Notes under the pieces: generated by a model
Databases searched by the model: none
Seen by the model: the letters and a program-made list of their open reading frames with translations, nothing else
Told to the model about the DNA's origin: nothing
Made by a program: the position numbers and the translations under genes
Shown: in pieces, positions 19,428-27,239 of the stretch
Layout: each line of letters begins with the position of its first letter
Numbering within the stretch: position 1 is the stretch's first letter
Assembly: GCF_000711725.1 (NCBI RefSeq)
Contig: NZ_JONP01000002.1
Span: 186,001-250,000, forward strand
Length of the DNA stretch: 64,000 bases
Direction: 5' to 3'
Source of the DNA: Roseomonas aerilata DSM 19363
GTDB taxonomy: Bacteria > Pseudomonadota > Alphaproteobacteria > Acetobacterales > Acetobacteraceae

Positions 19428-20183
19428 ATGACCGCAGCACCCCCTTCCCTCCCCACGCGCCGCCGGGGCATCGCGCGCGGCGGCCGCGCCCTTTACGGCG
19501 CACCGCTCGGCATCCTCATGCTGGAGGCGCGCTTCCCCCGCATCCACGGCGACATGGGCAATGGCGGCACCTGGCCCTTCCCGGTTCTCTACCGCGTCGT
19601 GCGCGGCGCGAGCCCCGAGAAGGTGGTGCTGGAGGGGGCCCGCGGCCTGCTGCCGGACTTCCTGGAGGCCGCGCGCGAGCTGGTGGCCCAGGGCGCGGAG
19701 GCCATCACCACCAATTGCGGCTTCCTCTCCCTCTTCCAGCGGGAGATCGCGGCGGCGGTGGGCGTGCCGGTGGCCACCAGCAGTCTCATGCAGGTGCCCT
19801 GGGTGCAGGCGATGCTGCCGCCCGGCCAGCGCGTCGGGCTCGTCACCGTCTCCGGCGGTAGCCTCTCGCCCGCGCATCTCGAGGCCGCCGGCGTGCCCCT
19901 CGACATCCCCATGGAGGGCACCGAGAGCGGGCGCGAGTTCTTCCGCGTCCTGATCAAGGCCGAGAAGGACGACATGGACGTGGACCTCGCCGAAAGGGAC
20001 GTGGTCGAGGCCGCCGAGCGCCTCGTCGCGCGCCATCCGGAGGTCGGCGCCATCGTGCTCGAATGCACGAACATGCCGCCCTATGCCGCGGCCGTGCAGC
20101 GGGCCACGGGCCGGCCGGTCTACGACATCTACGCCATGATCACCTATTTCCACGCCGGCATCCGGCCGCGCGACTTCGCCTGA
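19428..20183 (+). CDS. Aspartate/glutamate/hydantoin racemase family protein
   Basis: 251 residues. The two catalytic cysteines expected of the Asp/Glu racemase fold are visible in 'AITTNCGFLSLFQRE' and 'AIVLECTNMPPYAAAVQ'. 'GILMLEARFPRIHGDMGN' and 'VPVATSSLMQVPWVQ' are also family-like. Such proteins racemise aspartate, glutamate or hydantoins, or act as maleate isomerase or malonate decarboxylase relatives. The TTNCGF form is common in a branch found beside Bug receptors, and a Bug gene follows 25 bp downstream, so the imported ligand may be its substrate. It is divergent from the VOC gene, with a 214-bp gap holding no motif I can support. Confidence 0.85.
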   Translation: MTAAPPSLPTRRRGIARGGRALYGAPLGILMLEARFPRIHGDMGNGGTWPFPVLYRVVRGASPEKVVLEGARGLLPDFLEAARELVAQGAEAITTNCGFLSLFQREIAAAVGVPVATSSLMQVPWVQAMLPPGQRVGLVTVSGGSLSPAHLEAAGVPLDIPMEGTESGREFFRVLIKAEKDDMDVDLAERDVVEAAERLVARHPEVGAIVLECTNMPPYAAAVQRATGRPVYDIYAMITYFHAGIRPRDFA

Positions 20184-20208
20184 GGCAACACCGATGGAGG
20201 CCCCGCCC

Positions 20209-21192
20209 ATGCTCCGCCGAACCGCGCTCGCCCTCGCGGCACTCGCCCTCGCGCTTCCCGCCGCGGCACAGGAGGCGCCCTGGCCTAACCGGCCCATCAC
20301 CATCATGGGCGGCTTTCCCAACGGCTCCGGCGTGGACATCTACGCGCGCAAGCTGGCGGAGCCGCTGACCCGCGCGCTGGGCGTGCCCGTCGTGGTGGAC
20401 AACCGCACGGGCGCGGGCGGCAACATTGCCTCCGAATACGTCGCCCGCGCGCGGCCGGACGGCTACACCTTCCTGCTGGCGACCGCGGGCACGCACGCCA
20501 TCAACGCAACCCTCTACAAGTCGCTCCCCTTCGATCCGTTGCGGGACGTGACGCATATCGCCATCCTCGGCGACGTGCCGAACGTGCTGCTGGTCAGCCC
20601 CGAGCACTCCCCCAACCTCCGCACCTGCCGCGACCTGATCGCGGCGGCCAAGGCCAAGCCGGGCGGCCTCGCCTACGCCTCCACCGGCAACGGGGCGTCG
20701 ACGCACCTCTCGGCGGTGCAGTTCGCCGTCGCCGCGGGCATCGACGTGCTGCACGTGCCCTATCGCGGGCAGGGACCAGCGATGGTCTCCCTGCTGGCCG
20801 GGGAGTCCGCCTTCTTCTTCAACCAGAGCGGGCCGAGCATCGCGCCGGTGCAGCAGGGCCAGCTCCGCGCCCTCGGCGTGACCACGCGCGCCCGCCTGGC
20901 TCCGCTGCCGGACGTTCCGACGATCGAGCAGGCCTGCGGCCTGCCGGGCTTCGAGAGCAGCACCTGGTACGGCCTGATCGCCCCGCCCCACCTGCCCGCC
21001 CCCATCCAGGCCCGCATGGCCAAGGAAGTGGCGCGCATCATCGCGCAGCCGGACTTCGTCACCTGGCTAACGGACAACCAGGGCATCACCCCGCCGGCCG
21101 ATCCGGGGCCGGAGGCCTTGCGCCGCATCCAGGAGGCGGATATCGCGCGCTGGGGGGAGATCGTGCGGCGCTCGGGGGCGCAGGTGGACTGA
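20209..21192 (+). CDS. Bug-family (TctC) solute receptor
   Basis: 327 residues from the ATG at 20209. This start is preferred over the ATG at 20194 because GGAGG (20196-20200) sits 8 nt before it and the signal peptide MLRRTALALAALALALPAAAQ begins there. Bug fold segments: 'PITIMGGFPNGSGVDIYARKL', 'VVVDNRTGAGGNIASEYVA', 'LHVPYRGQGPAMVSLLAGES' and 'STWYGLIAPPHLPAPIQARM'. It is likely co-transcribed with the racemase. No TctAB partner is near. Confidence 0.92.
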   Translation: MLRRTALALAALALALPAAAQEAPWPNRPITIMGGFPNGSGVDIYARKLAEPLTRALGVPVVVDNRTGAGGNIASEYVARARPDGYTFLLATAGTHAINATLYKSLPFDPLRDVTHIAILGDVPNVLLVSPEHSPNLRTCRDLIAAAKAKPGGLAYASTGNGASTHLSAVQFAVAAGIDVLHVPYRGQGPAMVSLLAGESAFFFNQSGPSIAPVQQGQLRALGVTTRARLAPLPDVPTIEQACGLPGFESSTWYGLIAPPHLPAPIQARMAKEVARIIAQPDFVTWLTDNQGITPPADPGPEALRRIQEADIARWGEIVRRSGAQVD

Positions 21193-21246
21193 TCCCGGGT
21201 CCGCTCGGGAAGGCCCTCTCCCGGCATCCGGGGCAGGGCCATCTCC

Positions 21247-21290
21247 GGCCGGGGCGGATGCGATGCCCGGGGAATTACTCCGCCCCGGCC
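21247..21290. terminator. Long GC inverted repeat between convergent genes
   Basis: GGCCGGGGCGG (21247-21257) is perfectly complementary to CCGCCCCGGCC (21280-21290), an 11-bp stem with a 22-nt loop. It lies between the ends of the Bug receptor gene (21192) and the convergent basic-protein gene (21297), so a bidirectional terminator is the simplest reading. No T-tract. The sequence is unrelated to the four-hairpin dispersed repeat. Confidence 0.45.
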
Positions 21291-21296
21291 CTCCGC

Positions 21297-21659
21297 TCAG
21301 TCCTTCTTCGTCTCGGCATTCCGCTTCCGCGTCGCCGCCGCCTTCCTTGCGGAGGCCGAGCGCTGCTCCGGCGTGCGGGAGGAGGCGGCCTTCTTGGCCG
21401 AGGCAGAGCGCATCGCCGCCGGCCGCGCCGCCGAGGCAGCCCCGCCACGCTCCCCGCCAGTGCGGGAGGGCTGCGTGTTCATCGGCTTGCCGCGGCCGGA
21501 GCCGCTCTTCTTGCCGCCGCCCGTCTCCTTGTTAACGGTGGCCCAGGCCCGCGCTTCGGCCTCCTCCACCGGGATGCCGCGCTTCTCGTAGCCCTCCTCG
21601 ATATGTGCGGCCATGCGCTTCTGCTTGTCTGTATAGGCGGACTTGTCACCACGGGGCAT
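21297..21659 (-). CDS. Small Lys/Ala-rich basic protein, 'plasmid stabilization' type
   Basis: 120 residues from the ATG at 21659, with 'gagaggag' as RBS. The N-terminal 50 residues match a small conserved module (MPRGDKSAYTDKQKRMAAHI, then EEGYEKRGIPVEEAEARAWA). It is followed by Gly/Lys linkers and a C-terminal repeat-like region of Ser-Ala-x-Lys-Ala-Ala units and a KKD end, resembling a histone-H1-like tail. Proteins with this N-terminus are often labelled plasmid stabilization proteins in rhizobia and relatives, without firm function. Nucleic-acid binding is plausible from composition. Divergent from the CobW gene across a 140-bp gap that contains TATATAA (21751-21757). Confidence 0.7.
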   Translation of the reverse strand: MPRGDKSAYTDKQKRMAAHIEEGYEKRGIPVEEAEARAWATVNKETGGGKKSGSGRGKPMNTQPSRTGGERGGAASAARPAAMRSASAKKAASSRTPEQRSASARKAAATRKRNAETKKD

Positions 21660-21799
21660 CGTTGCGCTCCTCTCGGGCGATGATGCCGGAACAACGCAGG
21701 AACCCCGCGGGCGGTTGGGCACCCCCCATGGCCCCGACCCCCCGCGCTACTATATAACGCGGCCAGGTCACGACCTCTCCCTTCCCGAGGCTCCCCATC

Positions 21800-22771
21800 A
21801 TGTCCGAAACCCTGCCCGTCCCCGTCACCGTCCTCACCGGCTATCTCGGCGCCGGCAAGACCACCCTCCTCAACCGCATCCTCACCGAGAACCACGGCCG
21901 CAAGTTCGCGGTAGTGATCAACGAGTTCGGCGAGATGGGCGTGGACCAGGACCTCGTCATCGACGCCGACGAGGAGGTCTTCGAGATGAACAACGGGTGC
22001 ATCTGCTGCACCGTGCGCGGCGACCTCATCCGCATCCTCGGCGGGCTGATGCGCCGCAAGGACAAGTTCGACGGTATCATCGTGGAGACCACGGGTCTCG
22101 CGAACCCCGCCCCCGTCGCCCAGACCTTCTTCGTGGACGAGGACGTGAAGCGCGCGACGCGGCTGGACGCCATCGTCACGGTGGTGGATGCCAAGCACCT
22201 GCTGAGCCGCCTGGGCGACAGCCCGGAGGCCGAGGAGCAGGTGGCCTTCGCCGACGTCATCGTGCTGAACAAGATGGACCTGGTGACGACCGAGGAAGCG
22301 GACGAGGTCGAGCGCCGTATCCGCGCCATCAACCCGACCGTCGAAATCCGCCGCGCTACCAAGTCCGACGTGCCGCTCGACGCCGTCATCGGCCGCGACG
22401 CCTTCCGCCTGGACCGCATCCTCGCGCGCGAGCCGGAATTCCTCTCGGGCGACGACGAGCACAGCCACGACAGCGCCGTGCAGTCCGTCTCCTTCGAGGT
22501 GGATCAGCCCATCGACGCCGAGAAGTTCAATGCCTGGATCGGCGAGCTGCTGCAGACCAAGGGCCAGGACCTGCTGCGCACGAAGGGCATCCTGCACTAC
22601 GCCGGCGACGACCGCCGCTTCGCCTTCCAGGCCGTGCACATGATTGCGGATGGCGACTACATCGGCCCCTGGAAGGAGGGCGATCCGCGCAAGTCCCGCA
22701 TCGTCTTCATCGGCCGCGACCTGAACCGCCCGCGGCTGCGGCGCGGCTTCGAATCCACGGTGGCCGCCTGA
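21800..22771 (+). CDS. CobW/COG0523 family GTPase (metal chaperone)
   Basis: 323 residues. Walker A '[20 protein letters not shown]', the CxCC metal-binding motif in '[15 protein letters not shown]', Walker B-like '[18 protein letters not shown]', and the guanine motif 'NKMD' are all present. The C-terminal CobW_C domain spans about residues 235-323 ('[19 protein letters not shown]', '[20 protein letters not shown]'). A His-poor linker with 'DDEHSHDS' could bind metal. Family members deliver zinc, cobalt or other metals to enzymes. The gene abuts a WD40 protein start (TGA immediately followed by ATG), a pairing I regard as functional. Confidence 0.92.
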   Translation: MSETLPVPVTVLTGYLGAGKTTLLNRILTENHGRKFAVVINEFGEMGVDQDLVIDADEEVFEMNNGCICCTVRGDLIRILGGLMRRKDKFDGIIVETTGLANPAPVAQTFFVDEDVKRATRLDAIVTVVDAKHLLSRLGDSPEAEEQVAFADVIVLNKMDLVTTEEADEVERRIRAINPTVEIRRATKSDVPLDAVIGRDAFRLDRILAREPEFLSGDDEHSHDSAVQSVSFEVDQPIDAEKFNAWIGELLQTKGQDLLRTKGILHYAGDDRRFAFQAVHMIADGDYIGPWKEGDPRKSRIVFIGRDLNRPRLRRGFESTVAA

Positions 22772-23812
22772 ATGTCCGGCGTCGCGGAAGCGGACTTCCT
22801 GCTCGATCAGCGCGGCACCGGGCGCGAGCTCGGCGCCTGGGTGGTGGGCGCGGTCTTCGGGCGGGAGGGCCGCACGGCCGGCTTCGCGCTCTCGGATGGC
22901 ACGGTGCACCTTGCCGCCACCGCCGACCACGCGGGCGAGTGGAGGCGGCTGGAGGCGCATGAGGGCGCCGCCCTCTCGCTCGCGCCCGATTATGCGGAGG
23001 GCCTGCTCTCGGGTGGCGACGACGGCAAGCTGCTGCGCATCGCGCCCGACGGCACGACGGAGACGGTGGCCGATTTCGGCACCATGAAGTGGGTGGACCA
23101 CGTCACCACCCACGCGTCCGGCCTGCGCGCGGCAGCGGTGGGCAAGAACGTCCACCTGTTGGACGGCAAGGGCGCGAAGCTGAAGGTCTTCGGCCCGCAT
23201 CCCTCCACCGTCGGCGGCATCGCCATCGACGCGAAGGGCAAGCGCGTCTTCGCCTCGCACTACAACGGCGTCTCTTCCTGGTTCGTCGCGGCCAAGGAGG
23301 ACAAGCCGCGCGTGCTGGAATGGAAGGGCAGCCACCACGCCGTCGCCGTCGCGCCCGACGGGCAGGCGGTGGTGACGGCGATGCAGGAGAACGCGCTGCA
23401 CGGCTGGCGCCTAACCGACAGCCAGCACATGCGCATGTCCGGCTATCCCGCGAAGACGCAGTCCATCGCCTTCACCGCCAAGGGGCGCTGGCTGGCCTCC
23501 TCCGGCGCGGATTCCGTCGTGCTCTGGCCCTTTTTCGGCGGCGGCCCGATGGGCAAGGCGCCGACGGAGATTGCGGGCGGCGATCAGGTCATCTGCACGC
23601 GCGTCGCCTGCCATCCGCAGCACGAGGTGGTGGTCGCGGGCTTCGCCGATGGCTTGGTGCTGATGGCCGAGATCGGCTCGGGCAAGGTGGTGCCGATCGC
23701 GGCACCCGGGCGCGGCTCCGTCTCCGCCCTGTCATGGAACGCGGCAGGAACGCATCTCGCCTTCGGCACGGAAACGGGCTTCGCGGCGCTTCTGGACTTG
23801 GCGAAGCGCTGA
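22772..23812 (+). CDS. WD40-repeat beta-propeller protein paired with CobW
   Basis: 346 residues with no signal peptide, so cytoplasmic. Several degenerate WD40-like blades, for example 'SLAPDYAEGLLSGGDDGKLLRIA', 'AVAVAPDGQAVVTAMQENALHGW', 'SIAFTAKGRWLASSGADSVVLWP' and 'ALSWNAAGTHLAFGTETGFAALL', fit a seven-blade propeller. It starts directly on the stop of the CobW gene, so translation is probably coupled. Inference: it is a protein-interaction partner that scaffolds or selects the client of the GTPase. No catalytic residues can be assigned. Confidence 0.85.
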   Translation: MSGVAEADFLLDQRGTGRELGAWVVGAVFGREGRTAGFALSDGTVHLAATADHAGEWRRLEAHEGAALSLAPDYAEGLLSGGDDGKLLRIAPDGTTETVADFGTMKWVDHVTTHASGLRAAAVGKNVHLLDGKGAKLKVFGPHPSTVGGIAIDAKGKRVFASHYNGVSSWFVAAKEDKPRVLEWKGSHHAVAVAPDGQAVVTAMQENALHGWRLTDSQHMRMSGYPAKTQSIAFTAKGRWLASSGADSVVLWPFFGGGPMGKAPTEIAGGDQVICTRVACHPQHEVVVAGFADGLVLMAEIGSGKVVPIAAPGRGSVSALSWNAAGTHLAFGTETGFAALLDLAKR

Positions 23813-23834
23813 CGCGTCCCCACCCTTCCCGGCC

Positions 23835-24656
23835 ATGAGCGATCGCATCACCACACCCCATCTTTCTATCCCGCGCCTCGGCTTCGGCACCTGGCGGCTT
23901 TCCGGCGCCGAGTGCCAGGCTGCCGTCGAATCTGCGCTCGGCCTCGGCTACCGCGCCGTGGACACGGCGGAGATGTACGGGAACGAGGAGCCGGTCGGCG
24001 CCGGCCTCAAGGCCTCTGGCCTGTCGCGCGGCGAGATCTTCCTCACCAGCAAGGTCTGGTGGGAGAATCTCGGCCGCATCCGCCAGCACTGCGAGGCCTC
24101 GCTCTCGCGCCTCGGCACCGACTACCTCGACCTCTACCTTATCCACTGGCCCTCGCCCGACATCGACGTGGCGCAGGCGATGCACGACCTCGCGCGGCTG
24201 CGCGAGGAGGGGCTCGCGCGCGCGGTGGGCGTCGCGAACTTCCCCGCGGGCCTGCTCAAGCGCGCCATCGAGACCGGCGTGCCGATCGCGGCGAACCAGG
24301 TCGAGTACCACGCCCTTCTCTCGCAGGACCGTTTGCTGGAGGTCACCCGCGCGCAGGGCATCGTGCTGACCGCTTATGCCCCACTCGCCCAGGGGCGCCT
24401 GGCCTCGGACCCGCGGATCGGCGCCATCGCCGGGCGGCACGGCGTGACGGCCGCCCAGGTGGCCCTCGCCTGGCTGCTACGGCAGGACGGGGTGAACGCC
24501 ATCCCGAAGGCGTCGCGGCCCGAGACGCAGAAGGCCAATCTCGAGGCCCTCGCTCTGGCCGCGAAGCTGACGGACACGGATGTGGCGGAGATTGACGCGC
24601 TGCCGAAGGATCAGCGTTTCGTGAACCCGCCCTTCGCGCCCGACTGGGCGGCCTGA
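23835..24656 (+). CDS. Aldo/keto reductase (AKR5-like)
   Basis: 273 residues. The catalytic tetrad is visible: Asp and Tyr in 'RAVDTAEMYGNEEPVG', Lys in 'IFLTSKVWWENL' and His in 'DYLDLYLIHWPSPD'. The NADPH segment 'IPKASRPETQKANLEALAL' is at the C-terminus. The family reduces aldehydes and ketones such as methylglyoxal and 2,5-diketo-D-gluconate. It starts 22 bp after the WD40 gene on the same strand and may be part of that transcript, without an evident functional link. Confidence 0.92.
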   Translation: MSDRITTPHLSIPRLGFGTWRLSGAECQAAVESALGLGYRAVDTAEMYGNEEPVGAGLKASGLSRGEIFLTSKVWWENLGRIRQHCEASLSRLGTDYLDLYLIHWPSPDIDVAQAMHDLARLREEGLARAVGVANFPAGLLKRAIETGVPIAANQVEYHALLSQDRLLEVTRAQGIVLTAYAPLAQGRLASDPRIGAIAGRHGVTAAQVALAWLLRQDGVNAIPKASRPETQKANLEALALAAKLTDTDVAEIDALPKDQRFVNPPFAPDWAA

Positions 24657-24699
24657 CGGGGAGTACCTGACGGGGTCTGCCCTGCCCCCGCCCGTCCAC

Positions 24700-25074
24700 T
24701 CAGGTGTAGCGAACAGGATTATCCCAGCCAGCCGGCGTGATGCAGAAATGCACGGCCGGGCGAAGCACCGCCTCGCTCTCGTTGGACGGAACCTCGGTCT
24801 CCTCGACAGGCCGGGGCGCCGGCCGCGCGGCGTGGCGCCGGGCCTGTGCGGGAGCCGCGGCCCGCTGCTGCGGCCGGGCGACAGGGCGCTGCGCCACGCG
24901 CTTATGAGCGCCGACCTGGGCGCTCACATGGCGCCGGATGACCGCTGTCGCAGCCGTGATGGGAGCAGCGGCATCGCAGACCGTTGCGTTGACGAAGGCA
25001 GGCGTATCGGCGGCCTGCGCGACCGGGGACAAGACCAGGAAGCCGAAGAGTGCGAACGCGCCGATCTTCATCAT
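24700..25074 (-). CDS. Small secreted Ala/Arg/Pro-rich protein of unknown function
   Basis: 124 residues. Signal peptide MMKIGAFALFGFLVLSPVAQA (a second Met directly follows the first, so the start is uncertain by one codon). The mature part has one Cys near residue 33 and another in the C-terminal 'AVHFCITPAGWDNP', flanking a basic Arg/Ala/Pro-rich linker. A disulfide between the two is possible after export. I recognise no family. Convergent with the aldo-keto reductase and divergent from the DUF3775 gene. Confidence 0.6.
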   Translation of the reverse strand: MMKIGAFALFGFLVLSPVAQAADTPAFVNATVCDAAAPITAATAVIRRHVSAQVGAHKRVAQRPVARPQQRAAAPAQARRHAARPAPRPVEETEVPSNESEAVLRPAVHFCITPAGWDNPVRYT

Positions 25075-25237
25075 TGCAGTGCCCCTCGGCCAAACAATTT
25101 CAGTGACTTACGAAAAGGTCTTGAATCAACCTCGCGGAATGAACGCCGAGTCGGGAGCTTGGGTTTCGCGCAGCCGAAGGCCGGTTCAGGCGTTGGGCCG
25201 GCGACAGCAACTCACACAGGCATTCGGGACCCCTTCG

Positions 25238-25654
25238 ATGAGCGACAAACCCGGTGGAATCCCTGGCCCGCCCGAGAACGAGGATGGCGAGGTCGATCTC
25301 GGCATCAGCCTCCCGGCCGTGGCCAATATCATTGATGCCGCCCGCGCCTCGGAGGAGGCCGAGGACGACGAGGACGCCGATACCGACCCCGTCGGCAAGG
25401 CTGACCCGGAGGCAGAGGACCTGGAGACACAACTTGGCGAGCTGAACGATGAGGAGCAGTGCTCCCTCATTGCGCTCGCCTGGGTGGGCCGTGGCGACTA
25501 CGAGCCGGACGAGTGGGAGGAGGCGCTGAACCTCGCGCGGGAGCGGCACGAGGCCGATCCGGCGGGCTACCTCACCAGCTTCGACCTGCTAGGCGACCTC
25601 CTGGCCGAGGGCCTGGCCGCCTTCGGCATCGTGGTGGAGGAGATCGAGCGCTAG
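25238..25654 (+). CDS. DUF3775-type acidic cytoplasmic protein
   Basis: 138 residues from the ATG at 25238 (MSDKPGGIPGPP); the frame is open upstream but without family-like sequence. A strongly acidic region (EEAEDDEDADTDP) precedes a helical C-terminal part, 'LGELNDEEQCSLIALAWVGR', 'EWEEALNLARER' and 'YLTSFDLLGDLLAEGLAAFG', the recognisable DUF3775 module. Function unknown. Its TAG stop overlaps the TAG stop of the convergent DUF1194 gene in the palindrome CTAG. Confidence 0.75.
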   Translation: MSDKPGGIPGPPENEDGEVDLGISLPAVANIIDAARASEEAEDDEDADTDPVGKADPEAEDLETQLGELNDEEQCSLIALAWVGRGDYEPDEWEEALNLARERHEADPAGYLTSFDLLGDLLAEGLAAFGIVVEEIER

Positions 25655-26364
25655 CCGATCGCGGGCCCGGGCAGCCCCGCGATCTCGCGCACGAGCTTGC
25701 GACGCACGGCGTTGCCGAAGGCCTCGAAATCCTCGGCGGCGATGAGGAAGGCGCCATCCCCGCCGATGACGGAGTCCCGGTAGTACTGGTCGAGCGGGAT
25801 CGGAGAGGGGCGCCCGAAGGTCGGCCGGTCGTTTATGATCGGCAGCCCGTTGACCGTGATCCCCTCGGCCACCAGCCGGTCCCGCACGCCCTCCACGGGC
25901 ATGCCGCTGTTGTTCACGCCGTCGCCGGAGACATCCACCACACTTCGGGTGCCCTCGAAGGGCGATTCCGTCAGCGTGCGCAGCGCGAAGTCCAGCCCGC
26001 CCGAAATCGAGGTCCAGGAGAGGGCGACGCGCGGCGCGCGCGCGAGGGTATCGGCCCAGGCCGTGGCCTCTGCGGGGGCCGAGATGCGCGTCCACGGGAT
26101 CACCAGCCGCTGGTAGTCCGCCCCCGCCCATTCGACATAGGCGAGCGCGATGGCGCCCGTCATGCCCGCACGGATTGCCTCCATCACGCGGGGATCGGTC
26201 ACGGCGCTGCGATATCCCTCCCGCTGCAGCCGCGCCTCGTCCTCGTCGATGGAGCGGGAGACATCCACCGCCAGGACGAGCAGCAGGTCCACCGCCTCCT
26301 CGGCCCGCGCCTCCCACGGAAGAAGCGCGGCACCGCCCGCCGCCAGAACCGACCGACGCCGCAT
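25651..26364 (-). CDS. DUF1194 (von Willebrand A-like) exported protein
   Basis: 237 residues from the ATG at 26364, which starts a signal peptide with paired arginines (MRRRSVLAAGGAALLPWEARA). The VWA-like domain opens 'VDLLLVLAVDVSRSIDEDEA', giving a MIDAS-type DxSxS, and continues 'IALAYVEWAGADYQRLVIPW', 'SISGGLDFALRTL' and 'RSVVDVSGDGVNNSG' with the later MIDAS Thr/Asp positions. Likely a periplasmic metal-dependent adhesion or interaction protein. No partner ATPase (MoxR) is adjacent. Confidence 0.85.
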   Translation of the reverse strand: MRRRSVLAAGGAALLPWEARAEEAVDLLLVLAVDVSRSIDEDEARLQREGYRSAVTDPRVMEAIRAGMTGAIALAYVEWAGADYQRLVIPWTRISAPAEATAWADTLARAPRVALSWTSISGGLDFALRTLTESPFEGTRSVVDVSGDGVNNSGMPVEGVRDRLVAEGITVNGLPIINDRPTFGRPSPIPLDQYYRDSVIGGDGAFLIAAEDFEAFGNAVRRKLVREIAGLPGPAIG

Positions 26365-26436
26365 GGCGCATGCCCCTCCCGCAACCGCTGATCGGCAATC
26401 ACACCAGGGCCTACACGCCCGGCGCAATGCTTTTCG

Positions 26437-27114
26437 TTAGGCAGCGCCGTCCGGCAGCAGCACCGCGGGCCGCGTCGCAGGGTCGGGCGCCCAGCCACCC
26501 GGCGCCGGCCGCAGCAGCGGCGCCGCAAAGCACGCGCAGACCGGGACCGCCGCGGGCCAGGCAGGCACCCAGCGGTCGCCCTGCGCCATCGCGACGCACA
26601 GCCCCACAGGCACGATGCCCGCCCGCTCCAGCAACGCCATCCCCGCGAGCGCCGAGCTGCCGGTGCTGATCACGTCGTCCACCAGCAGCACGCGCCGCCC
26701 CGCCAGCCGGCCCAGGATGCGCGGATCAAGCCACATCCGCCGCTCCCCCGGCGTGGTGGAGGAGGAGACGGGAACCGAGAGCGCCTCCTCGTACCAGCGC
26801 TTGCGTGAATAGCCGGCCGCCACCCAGTTCGGGTGCCCCAGCGCCTCCGCAACCAGTGGCGCCAGGGCGTGGCCGAGGGTGGGCAGGCCGCAAACGACCT
26901 CCGCCCCCAGCGGCCGCGCCGCTTCGGCCATCCAGCACGCCAAGCGCCGGAGGACAGCGAAGGAGGCCTGGTTGACGATCAGCCCCGTGACCGCCACCCC
27001 GCCATAGTCCCGCAGCGGCAGGCGCAGCGCGCTGCCGTCCGGCATGGGCAGGGCCGCGCTGTCCCGATGGGGCGGCGCGTCGGGCGCCGGTTCGAATCCT
27101 TGCCAAAACTCCAT
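26437..27114 (-). CDS. Phosphoribosyltransferase-domain protein
   Basis: 225 residues. The PRPP-binding loop is unmistakable, 'RRVLLVDDVISTGSSALAGM', preceded by a flexible-loop region and 'GLPTLGHALAPLVAEALGHP'. The ATG at 27114 (MEFWQGFEPAP) is the chosen start; an open extension upstream has no such homology. Purine or orotate-type transferases have this loop, but the rest does not match apt, hpt or pyrE well. Substrate unassigned. It lies 72 bp from the DUF1194 gene start and is divergent from the peptide-importer operon. Confidence 0.82.
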   Translation of the reverse strand: MEFWQGFEPAPDAPPHRDSAALPMPDGSALRLPLRDYGGVAVTGLIVNQASFAVLRRLACWMAEAARPLGAEVVCGLPTLGHALAPLVAEALGHPNWVAAGYSRKRWYEEALSVPVSSSTTPGERRMWLDPRILGRLAGRRVLLVDDVISTGSSALAGMALLERAGIVPVGLCVAMAQGDRWVPAWPAAVPVCACFAAPLLRPAPGGWAPDPATRPAVLLPDGAA

Positions 27115-27239
27115 GAACGGCGCTTGGCACGCGGGATGCCCCTGGTCCAGCCTGGGTTCCAGCCCAGCTTCCAGCCGGGGTGGGGCCTTGCGGGCTGGCC
27201 GCGCCTCGGGCATCCGCCCGCGATCACCGGAGACAGAGC

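Noticed and set aside
27090-27100. GGTTCGAATCC, a tRNA T-loop-like string
   Set aside because: The flanking bases do not form a five-pair T stem or an acceptor stem, and the string lies in frame inside the phosphoribosyltransferase gene.
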